Below, in pieces: positions 1 to 5,007 of a DNA stretch of 5,007 bases. How positions within the stretch are numbered: position 1 is the first letter of the stretch; each line of letters starts with the position of its first letter. The stretch comes from Ruminococcaceae bacterium UBA5579. Lineage in GTDB: Bacteria > Bacillota > Clostridia > Oscillospirales > Ruminococcaceae. The position numbers and the translations under genes are program-made. The notes under the pieces were generated by a model that ran no database searches, was not told the DNA's origin, and was given only the letters and a program-made list of their open reading frames with translations. The DNA lies in the NCBI GenBank assembly GCA_002425305.1, contig DILZ01000069.1, positions 21,071-26,077 of the forward strand, given 5' to 3'.

Positions 1-113
1 GTTTTCTCGTCTAAGCCCAATTCCTTGGCGAACGCGACCGTTACCGCTTGTGTGCAGTTATAGCCTTTTAAGAAGTTTTCGTAGGCTATATCGCCCTTTG
101 TTTTGTCACTCAC
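1..113 (-). CDS. C_GCAxxG_C_C family (redox-type, cysteine-rich) protein, N-terminal part only
   Basis: This is a partial gene: 37 codons are visible and the frame runs off the left edge of the window. The start is GTG at 113-111. It is chosen because AAGGAG lies 7 bases upstream (126-121) and because the frame has no better-placed ATG. The segment YNCTQAV (residues 18-24), followed by AFAKELGLDE (27-36), matches my memory of the N-terminus of the C_GCAxxG_C_C family, small proteins with several conserved cysteines thought to be redox active or metal binding. Cys20 would be the first conserved cysteine. The GCAxxG motif and the later cysteines lie outside the window, so the assignment rests on the N-terminus alone. 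The gene overlaps the end of the upstream acetyltransferase by 8 bases, which suggests co-translation. The biochemical role of the family is not well established. Confidence 0.72.
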   Translation of the reverse strand, partial: MSDKTKGDIAYENFLKGYNCTQAVTVAFAKELGLDEK

Positions 114-516
114 TGTTATGCTCCTTATATTTCATAGCGCTGACGCCTTGCTCTTTTTCAAAGCCAGTGCGCTCATAGTAGCTTATCAAGTCCTTATGCT
201 CCGCCAATAGGAAAAAATGAAAATAATCCACGTATTTTTTCTTCATCAACTCAAGAAGAGCCGTTCCTATTCCCTGCCCCTGATATGCGGGGTCTACGAG
301 CAGATAATGCACATACGCGGTAAGCTCGCCGTCATCGAGGGCGTTCGTAAGCCCGACAAGTCTGTCGCCGTCCCACGCCGTGAAAACGGCGGCGGAATTA
401 TCCAGTGCTTTTTTCAGCTTTTCGGGAAATTTGCCGCTTTCCCACTCAACGGAAAGGAAAAGCCGCTCGAGCTGTTCAACGGTGAAGCTGCGCTCATCGG
501 TGTAGCGAATACTCAT
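106..516 (-). CDS. GNAT family N-acetyltransferase (136 aa)
   Basis: This is a small cytoplasmic GNAT acetyltransferase expected to move an acetyl group from acetyl-CoA to an amine; its substrate cannot be read from the sequence. The acetyl-CoA binding motif A is clear: strand YLLVDP (71-76), then QGQGIG (79-84), which fits the Q/R-x-x-G-x-G/A signature, then helix TALLELM (85-91). Motif B is YYERTGFE (113-120), with a tyrosine in the usual place for the general acid. A beta-strand pair AVFTAWDGDRLVGLTNALDD (43-62) precedes motif A, as in single-domain GNATs, and the length is typical. The ATG at 516-514 overlaps the TGA of the upstream Mrp gene (ATGA), with GGAGG at 531-527, 10 bases away. 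The 3' end overlaps the next gene by 8 bases. Family is certain; whether the substrate is a small molecule or a protein is unknown. Confidence 0.93.
   Translation of the reverse strand: MSIRYTDERSFTVEQLERLFLSVEWESGKFPEKLKKALDNSAAVFTAWDGDRLVGLTNALDDGELTAYVHYLLVDPAYQGQGIGTALLELMKKKYVDYFHFFLLAEHKDLISYYERTGFEKEQGVSAMKYKEHNSE
121..126 (-). promoter_or_regulatory. Ribosome binding site fixing the GTG start of the C_GCAxxG_C_C gene
   Basis: AAGGAG on the minus strand lies inside the last codons of the upstream acetyltransferase gene, 7 bases before GTG at 113-111. This near-consensus site and its spacing are the main reason for accepting a GTG start that overlaps the preceding stop codon (TGA at 108-106). 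Confidence 0.75.
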
Positions 517-1340
517 TTACAAAACGCCTCCACAGCATCCGCGATCGGGTCAGCGGCGGTCGTTTCGGTAAGCTCGAGCATACCGCTGTCAACGAGCTTT
601 GCGACTTCGGGGTCAATCGGCAGCTTTGTGAGCACCTTCAACCCGAACGTTTTCGCGGTTTCATCAATGTGGCTCTCGCCGAAAACGCTGATATGCTTGC
701 CGCAGTCGGGACAGAGCGCGTAGCTCATATTCTCAACAAGACCGATTATCGGCACGTTCATCATATTTGCCATTTTGACCGCTTTTCCGACTATCAGCGA
801 CACCAGCTCCTGCGGCGAGGTAACAACGATTATGCCGTCAAGCGGAATAGACTGGAACACGGTAAGCGGAACGTCGCCCGTTCCCGGAGGCATATCCACG
901 AACATATAATCCACATCGTCCCACACAACGTCCGTCCAGAACTGCTTCGCCGTACCCGCGATTATCGGACCGCGCCAGATAACGGGAGCGGTCTCATCGG
1001 GAAGCAGAAGATTTACGGACATTACTTTAATTCCCTTTTTGGTGACTACAGGGAAAATAGCGTCCTCATTGCCCTTTGCTTTTTCGGTAAGCCCGAACGC
1101 TTTCGGAACTGAGGGTCCTGTGATGTCCGCGTCAAGCACCGCAGTCTTGAAGCCGCGGCGGTTCATCAAAACAGCGGACAAGCAAGTCACCATAGATTTT
1201 CCGACGCCGCCCTTGCCGCTTACAACGCCGATAACTTTTTTGATATGCGAAAGCTCGTGAGGTTTTTCAACAAGACTTTCGGGTTTTCTTTCCGAGCAGC
1301 TTTCTCCGCAGCTGCTGCAATCGTGTGTACATTCGCTCAT
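513..1340 (-). CDS. mrp: Mrp/NBP35 (ApbC-type) P-loop ATPase, iron-sulfur cluster carrier
   Basis: This 275-residue protein is predicted to bind and transfer Fe-S clusters to apoproteins in the cytoplasm in an ATP-dependent way. The deviant Walker A motif GKGGVGKS is at 42-49 with the extra lysine at 43. The switch segment LDADITGPSVP is at 69-79 and the Walker B/A' region FVDMPPGTGD at 147-156. The pair C210-x-x-C213, after ENMSY, is the CxxC that binds a bridging 4Fe-4S cluster in Mrp/NBP35 dimers. The N-terminus carries four close cysteines (C4, C8, C11, C15; spacing CX3CX2CX3C), a possible second metal site; it is shorter than the ferredoxin-like motif of eukaryotic NBP35. The ATG at 1340-1338 has AAAGGA at 1356-1351 with 10-base spacing, and starting here keeps the cysteine cluster. 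The gene follows an acetyltransferase by 15 bases and overlaps the next by ATGA, so it is probably translationally coupled to it. Confidence 0.95.
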   Translation of the reverse strand: MSECTHDCSSCGESCSERKPESLVEKPHELSHIKKVIGVVSGKGGVGKSMVTCLSAVLMNRRGFKTAVLDADITGPSVPKAFGLTEKAKGNEDAIFPVVTKKGIKVMSVNLLLPDETAPVIWRGPIIAGTAKQFWTDVVWDDVDYMFVDMPPGTGDVPLTVFQSIPLDGIIVVTSPQELVSLIVGKAVKMANMMNVPIIGLVENMSYALCPDCGKHISVFGESHIDETAKTFGLKVLTKLPIDPEVAKLVDSGMLELTETTAADPIADAVEAFCK

Positions 1341-1355
1341 AATACTATTTTCCTT

Positions 1356-1793
1356 TCAGACTATTGTTTTTTCAAAAGCTCCAAGCCCGTTTTCAACGTA
1401 GCCGCATCTAAGCAGCAGCGCTTTGACAGCCTCGTTTTGGCTTTTAAGTATACATTTTATTTTATTGGTGAGCATTTGGCTGCTCCATTGTTCTACGCCG
1501 AAAACAAGTGAAGAACCGCCTCTGCGTCTTTGATAATACGGCAGCATAGCTATTTCGGATATTTCTGTGTAGCTGCCGAATATCATATCCGTAACACGCC
1601 GCGCGTGGATAAATCCAACAACGTGATTGGAATTTACCGCGACCATAACGATCTGTTCAATGTCTTCTATTATCCCTACGCACAGCCTTTTAAGCTCATT
1701 TTCATTAATCGAAGGGGCAAAGATCCTTTGGGTTATCTTACAGATGGCGTTTACATCAAAGTGATCGGCGGCTCGAACAGTAAATTGAAACAT
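1356..1793 (-). CDS. GNAT family N-acetyltransferase with variant acetyl-CoA loop (145 aa)
   Basis: This is a single-domain acetyltransferase with unknown substrate. It begins like many GNATs (FTVRAADHFDVNAI, 4-17). Strand IVMVAVNSNHVVGFIHAR (48-65) is followed by motif A: EISEIAMLPYYQRRRGGSSL (77-96). The pyrophosphate loop reads R-R-R-G-G-S (89-94), so serine stands where the Q/R-x-x-G-x-G/A signature expects a final glycine or alanine. Motif B is represented by ALLLRCGYVENG (125-136), with cysteine or tyrosine in place of the more usual YxxxGF. The ATG at 1793-1791 has AGGGG at 1804-1800, 6 bases away, and the gene starts 9 bases after the deoB stop. Base composition is noticeably lower in GC than in the mrp gene next to it (about 44% by hand count over 1381-1790). 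Not closely similar to the other acetyltransferase in the window apart from the shared fold. Confidence 0.85.
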   Translation of the reverse strand: MFQFTVRAADHFDVNAICKITQRIFAPSINENELKRLCVGIIEDIEQIVMVAVNSNHVVGFIHARRVTDMIFGSYTEISEIAMLPYYQRRRGGSSLVFGVEQWSSQMLTNKIKCILKSQNEAVKALLLRCGYVENGLGAFEKTIV

Positions 1794-1802
1794 AGCACAC
1801 CC

Positions 1803-2963
1803 CTATCGGACAACGATATCTGCAAAGCTCTCGCCGTCAATTTTCCCTTCAACGCCCAACAGCCCGAGAACCGTTGCGCCAATATCACCGAAGCAGCTTC
1901 TTGTGCCGAGATTTGCCGATTTGATATTTTCTCCGTATATCAGTACGGGAATATACTCGCGTGTATGATCCGTGCCGCTGTGACAGGGATCGCATCCGTG
2001 ATCTGCGGTGATTATCAGAGCGTCATTGGGCAGCATTTCGCGCATAAATTCGCCAAGCCATTTGTCAAACTCGTTCAGAGCAGCGGCGTAGCCCATAGGG
2101 TCGCGGCGGTGTCCGTACTGCATATCAAAGTCAACAAGATTTGTAAAGCAAAGTCCGTTCCAATCCTGCTTTTGATATTTTGAGGTTATATTCATATTCG
2201 TTGAATTTCCGATTTGACGGTCACAGTCGGTAAGACCCTTGCCCGCAAAAATATCCCATATTTTTCCCACTCCAATAACGTCTTTTCCGTTATCCTTTAG
2301 AATATCCAACGCGGTGTTCTTAGGCGGAGTAAGCGAAAAGTCGTGGCGGCGTGATGTCCTCGAAAACGGGAACTCGCCCTCAAACGGACGCGCAATAACA
2401 CGCCCGACCGCATAATCTCCCGTTAGTATCTCACGCGCCATACGGCAGTATTCGTAAAGTGTTTCGGGCGGCACAATGCTTTCGTGCGCTGCTATCTGAA
2501 AAACGCTGTCAGCTGAGGTGTAAACGATAAGAGCGCCCGTTTTGAGATGTTCCTCACCGAAATCTGAGATAACCTTAGTACCCGAATACGGTTTATTGCA
2601 AAGGCCCTTTCGTCCCGTCGCTTTTTCAAATTTTTCCAAAACCTCGGGTGGAAAACCGTTAGGAAACGTAGGGAACGGTTTTTCGGAAACACAGCCCGCT
2701 ATCTCCCAATGACCCGTCGTGGTGTCCTTGCCCTTTGAGCGTTCGGCAATCTTGAGGTACGCACCTATCGGAGCTTCGCACCTCTCCCCTACCGTCACTC
2801 CGTCAATATTGAGCAGCCCGAGCTTTTGCATATTGGGAATATTCAGATTTCCCGTATTGAAGCAGGAACGCAGCGTGTTCGCACCCTTATCGCCGAAATC
2901 GGCGGCGTCGGGCATTTCGCCGACCCCGAAGCTGTCCAAAACTATAAGGAAAACTCGTTTCAT
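1803..2963 (-). CDS. deoB: Phosphopentomutase DeoB
   Basis: This 386-residue cytoplasmic enzyme interconverts deoxyribose 1-phosphate and deoxyribose 5-phosphate, and the ribose pair, linking nucleoside phosphorolysis to central carbon metabolism. It belongs to the alkaline phosphatase superfamily and needs two Mn2+ ions. Every expected catalytic element is visible: D10 in VLDSFGVGEMPDA; the phosphorylated threonine, by comparison with Bacillus cereus T85, is T81 in GKDTTTGHWEI (78-88); D280 and H285 in DFDMQYGHRRDP; D321 and H322 in TADHG; and H333 in GTDHTRE. The spacing of these C-terminal metal ligands matches the Bacillus enzyme as I recall it. The inserted cap domain lies roughly between residues 95 and 215. 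Length is normal for the family. The ATG at 2963-2961 directly follows the TAA of the upstream gene with no gap, and AGAGGG lies at 2976-2971. Together with deoC upstream it makes a deoxyribose catabolic pair. Confidence 0.98.
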   Translation of the reverse strand: MKRVFLIVLDSFGVGEMPDAADFGDKGANTLRSCFNTGNLNIPNMQKLGLLNIDGVTVGERCEAPIGAYLKIAERSKGKDTTTGHWEIAGCVSEKPFPTFPNGFPPEVLEKFEKATGRKGLCNKPYSGTKVISDFGEEHLKTGALIVYTSADSVFQIAAHESIVPPETLYEYCRMAREILTGDYAVGRVIARPFEGEFPFSRTSRRHDFSLTPPKNTALDILKDNGKDVIGVGKIWDIFAGKGLTDCDRQIGNSTNMNITSKYQKQDWNGLCFTNLVDFDMQYGHRRDPMGYAAALNEFDKWLGEFMREMLPNDALIITADHGCDPCHSGTDHTREYIPVLIYGENIKSANLGTRSCFGDIGATVLGLLGVEGKIDGESFADIVVR

Positions 2964-3425
2964 TTACTCACCCTCTTTCAAAATGCGGTATTTCATTTTA
3001 TCGGCAATTATAAACGTGGTTTCATAACCGTTATCAAGCGGATATCTTTCGGTATAGGTTTTCGGATCGAAATCCTCACAACTTGCCCAGACAATCAAGG
3101 GATTGTCACGCGTTTCTCCAAGCAAATCCGTGCGGAATTCCAAGGTCGCGTCAAACAGCTCGTTGGAGTATCTGTCCTGAAAGCCCGTTATATAACACTT
3201 GCGCACTCCCGAAAACAGAAGCTCTATCGGCTTGCTCCACTGGCTGTGGAGCGTCATTAGCAGCGTGTGTCCGTCTGCGCTTATCATTTGATACATTACC
3301 TCGTTTTCGTCAACATAGCTGCCGCTGTTATAGCTAATCGACACAATAACGCTGTCGTGAAAGCCGTGGTAATCGCTCATCAATTTGTCAATAGCCGCGT
3401 TGTCCGTGATTTCCGTCCACATCAT
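2964..3425 (-). CDS. Uncharacterised protein between deoC and deoB (153 aa)
   Basis: I do not recognise a named function. The protein is soluble-looking and acidic, with no signal peptide or membrane segment. Residues 19-28 read YHGFHDSVIV, a Y-x-x-F-H-D-S-x-I pattern that I recall from uncharacterised Clostridia proteins and some small immunity-like proteins; this is memory, not a search. The rest alternates short strands and turns (LLMTLHSQWSKPIELLFSG, 55-73; ELFDATLEFR, 89-98; IIADKMKYRIL, 140-150), suggesting a compact, mainly beta fold. It is a real gene by context: the ATG overlaps the deoC stop (ATGA), AGGAG lies at 3434-3430, and its TAA abuts the deoB start. Two tandem ATG codons occur at the start. 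The second (3422-3420) has the better 7-base spacing, so the true protein may be 152 residues. A role in deoxyribose metabolism is possible from position only. Confidence 0.85.
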   Translation of the reverse strand: MMWTEITDNAAIDKLMSDYHGFHDSVIVSISYNSGSYVDENEVMYQMISADGHTLLMTLHSQWSKPIELLFSGVRKCYITGFQDRYSNELFDATLEFRTDLLGETRDNPLIVWASCEDFDPKTYTERYPLDNGYETTFIIADKMKYRILKEGE

Positions 3426-4072
3426 TCTTCTCCTGCCAGCAGCTTTACCGCAGAGCTTGTGCCTATTCGCTCACACCCCTCGTTGAGGAACATTTCAAGA
3501 TCGGCTTTTGTTTTCACGCCGCCTGCCGCCTTGATCTTGACATTATCTCCGATATGCTGCTTGAACAGCCGAATATCCTCGATATTTGCCCCTGCCGTGC
3601 CAAAACCCGTGGATGTTTTGATAAAGTCGGCTTTTGCGTTGGTGACACATTTGCAAAGCTCGATCTTCTCCTGTTCGGCGAGATAGCACGTTTCAATAAT
3701 GACTTTCAGTATCTTATCGCCGCAAGCGGCTTTGACATCGGATATCTCACGCTGAACCTCAAGAAATTTGCCGTCTTTTACCCACCCCAGGTTGATCACC
3801 ATATCAATTTCGGAAGCTCCGTTTTGTATCGCTTCACGCGCTTCGAAGCATTTAACCGCAGTCGTTGAATATCCGAGCGGAAAGCCGATAACCGTACATA
3901 TATTCAGCTCCGGAAATTTATTGTGAGCGAGCTTTACATAGCTTGACGGAATACATACGCTTGCAGTATGATAAAGCAATGCTTCTTCACAAAGCTGAGT
4001 TATTTGCTCTTCGGCCGCCGTCGCTTTAAGCAAGGTGTGATCTATGTGCGGGAAAATTTCCGAATTATTCAT
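3422..4072 (-). CDS. deoC: Deoxyribose-phosphate aldolase DeoC
   Basis: This 216-residue class I aldolase cleaves 2-deoxyribose 5-phosphate to glyceraldehyde 3-phosphate and acetaldehyde through a Schiff base, as a cytoplasmic TIM barrel. The catalytic set is intact. The Schiff-base lysine is K152 in FIKTSTGFG (150-158). The second lysine is K181 in IKAAGGVKT (180-188). The aspartate is D90 in EIDMVIN (88-94). The N-terminal HIDHTLLKATA (9-19) and VIGFPLG (61-67) are further family signatures. Length matches the short bacterial DeoC class typical of Gram-positive species rather than the roughly 259-residue E. coli form. The ATG at 4072-4070 follows AAGGAG (4083-4078) by 5 bases; that site overlaps the stop codon of the upstream glycosidase. 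The stop overlaps the next gene by ATGA. No operator for a DeoR-type repressor is visible in the 9-base gap, so control must come from further upstream. Confidence 0.98.
   Translation of the reverse strand: MNNSEIFPHIDHTLLKATAAEEQITQLCEEALLYHTASVCIPSSYVKLAHNKFPELNICTVIGFPLGYSTTAVKCFEAREAIQNGASEIDMVINLGWVKDGKFLEVQREISDVKAACGDKILKVIIETCYLAEQEKIELCKCVTNAKADFIKTSTGFGTAGANIEDIRLFKQHIGDNVKIKAAGGVKTKADLEMFLNEGCERIGTSSAVKLLAGEE
3430..3434 (-). promoter_or_regulatory. Ribosome binding site with two candidate ATG starts
   Basis: AGGAG on the minus strand lies within the last codons of deoC. It is only 4 bases from the first ATG (3425-3423) and 7 bases from the tandem second ATG (3422-3420). The usual 5 to 9 base spacing favours the second ATG, which would start right after the deoC TGA rather than overlap it. 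Confidence 0.6.
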
Positions 4073-4081
4073 ATAAACTCC

Positions 4082-5007
4082 TTATTTAAAAAATCTGAAT
4101 GACTTCAAGCTCAACATTCTGCCGGATGAGAATTTCAGATCATAGCTTCCGATCGGCATATTTACCTCCGCCGAAAATGTTTCAAAACGTATAAGACCGC
4201 CCGTTTGCGGAACAGCTACGCGCGCATACTCTCTGCCGTTTGCAGCGTCGGTTATCACAAGCTCCGTTGCGCCTGCGGGATTTGACGCTTCGATCTCGAC
4301 CGTCGTTTCGCCGTTAAGGCAGCAGTTTTCATAAGTAATACTGCTTGCCCAATTGTCCAAAACCGCGTATTCTTGTAAGTCCTTTGTGGTTTGGAATTCC
4401 ACGCCTGCATAATTCCACGCGGCGGCAGCAGGAACAGTCTTTGTAACGTCAAGTCCCGAATAATCCTCACCGTTTACGGTTATCTCGGCGGTTTGACGGA
4501 TATCCTCGGAGGAAGTGCCTATCTGTAGCTCGTAGGTACCGCTCCAAAGCTTATAGCTGCTTGTGTTTATATCCCATAAACGCAAATCATCAGCGTCAAA
4601 AGAAAGGCATACCGCAATCGTTTTCCCCTTGTTGACAAATACCCTGCTGAAAGCCTTAAGCTCCTTTTTAGGGATAGCCGTGGAAAATCTCGGCGCTTTA
4701 ACGTAAAGCTGCACGACCTCGTCCGAATCGAACATTCCGATATTGCTTATCTCAACAGTTAATTCAACCTTTTCCCCGCTTAAAAAAGACTTTTTGTTCA
4801 GAGTCGGACTTCCAAAACGGAAGGTCGTGTATGTCAAGCCGTGTCCGAACGGGAACAGCGGCTTGCCGTTGTAATAGCGGTAAGTGCTTTCCGTGCGGAT
4901 AATGTTATAATCTTTAATATCGCCAAGCTCTTGCTCGGAAGAATACCACGTCATAGGACATCTTCCTGCGGGCGATATCTTTCCGAACAGCACGTTGGCT
5001 ACCGCCG
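4082..5007 (-). CDS. Family 3 glycoside hydrolase, C-terminal part (beta-glucosidase/xylosidase-like) with CBM6-like tail
   Basis: This is a partial gene: the last 307 codons are present and the 5' end lies beyond the right edge. The open frame continues unbroken to base 5007, and ANVLFGKISPAGRCPMTWY (3-21 of the visible part) is the conserved end of the second GH3 domain, so the GTG at 4993 is internal and not a start. YYNGKPLFPFGHGLTYTTF (44-62) is the typical GH3 sequence ahead of the fibronectin III-like domain. That domain covers about 79-177 (SDEVVQLYVKAPR, 94-106; KKELKAFSRV, 113-122). Residues about 186-307 form an extra domain ending GSYDLKFSSGRMLSLKSFRF, which resembles the end of CBM6-type carbohydrate-binding modules. 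The catalytic nucleophile and signal region are outside the window, so substrate and cell location are unknown; beta-glucosidase and beta-xylosidase are both open. TAA is 9 bases before deoC. Confidence 0.92.
   Translation of the reverse strand, partial: AVANVLFGKISPAGRCPMTWYSSEQELGDIKDYNIIRTESTYRYYNGKPLFPFGHGLTYTTFRFGSPTLNKKSFLSGEKVELTVEISNIGMFDSDEVVQLYVKAPRFSTAIPKKELKAFSRVFVNKGKTIAVCLSFDADDLRLWDINTSSYKLWSGTYELQIGTSSEDIRQTAEITVNGEDYSGLDVTKTVPAAAAWNYAGVEFQTTKDLQEYAVLDNWASSITYENCCLNGETTVEIEASNPAGATELVITDAANGREYARVAVPQTGGLIRFETFSAEVNMPIGSYDLKFSSGRMLSLKSFRFFK

Noticed and set aside
217..1112. Plus-strand open frames of 168 and 147 codons opposite the GNAT and mrp genes.
   Set aside because: They are fully antisense to genes with clear family motifs, and their translations are low-complexity or arginine/histidine-rich in the way typical of antisense frames.
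1341..1355. Possible terminator or promoter in the largest intergenic gap.
   Set aside because: The gap is only 15 bases, has no inverted repeat with a T-run, and is occupied by the mrp ribosome binding site spacing. The other gaps are 9 bases or less.
106..1793. The two GNAT genes on either side of mrp as a tandem duplication.
   Set aside because: They share only fold-level motifs; their sequences, including the acetyl-CoA loops, differ too much for a recent duplication.
1530..2183. A 217-codon open frame on the plus strand.
   Set aside because: It lies antisense across the end of deoB and most of the acetyltransferase, both well supported. Its product has no recognisable motif, and it is a shadow of their codon use.
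2719..3868. Several plus-strand open frames of 84 to 144 codons opposite deoB, the unknown gene and deoC.
   Set aside because: They have no family signatures and lie opposite genes with intact catalytic motifs or tight operon spacing.
4991..4993. GTG as a possible start of a 303-residue protein.
   Set aside because: The same frame continues upstream to the window edge with conserved GH3 sequence (A-V-A-N before V-L-F-G), so the codon is an internal valine.

Overview
The window is a densely packed stretch of bacterial chromosome in which all eight genes I can support lie on the minus strand. They read from the right edge (base 5007) towards the left edge. Junctions are overlaps of 4 to 8 bases, exact abutment, or gaps of 9 to 15 bases, and nearly every gene has a purine-rich Shine-Dalgarno sequence. 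I found no promoter, terminator, RNA gene, mobile element, repeat array or CRISPR in the window, and no intergenic stretch longer than 15 bases. Moderate GC content, strong AGGAG-type ribosome binding sites and the protein types point to an anaerobic member of the Bacillota, class Clostridia. Those types are a cysteine-rich-N-terminus Mrp ATPase, a C_GCAxxG_C_C redox-type protein and a GH3 glycosidase with a C-terminal carbohydrate-binding-like domain. A gut Oscillospiraceae/Ruminococcus-like organism would fit, but this placement is inference.

Layout in transcription order: (1) 5007-4082, the 3' part of a family 3 glycoside hydrolase; (2) 4072-3422, deoC, deoxyribose-phosphate aldolase; (3) 3425-2964, an uncharacterised 153-residue protein; (4) 2963-1803, deoB, phosphopentomutase; (5) 1793-1356, a GNAT acetyltransferase; (6) 1340-513, an Mrp/NBP35-type P-loop ATPase for iron-sulfur cluster handling; (7) 516-106, a second GNAT acetyltransferase; (8) 113-1, the first 37 codons of a C_GCAxxG_C_C family protein.

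DeoB and DeoC form a coherent pathway. DeoB isomerises deoxyribose 1-phosphate to deoxyribose 5-phosphate (and ribose 1-phosphate to ribose 5-phosphate). DeoC cleaves deoxyribose 5-phosphate to glyceraldehyde 3-phosphate and acetaldehyde, so DNA-derived nucleosides feed glycolysis. The uncharacterised gene sits between them with a 4-base overlap on one side and no gap on the other, which suggests co-translation but does not establish a shared function. The other genes (glycosidase, acetyltransferases, Fe-S carrier, cysteine-rich protein) have no obvious metabolic link to deoxyribose use. The directon may be one mixed operon or several adjoining units.

I see no clearly new biological system. 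The points most worth a second look are the unknown protein between deoC and deoB, the divergent CBM6-like C-terminus of the glycosidase, and the short cysteine cluster at the N-terminus of the Mrp protein.
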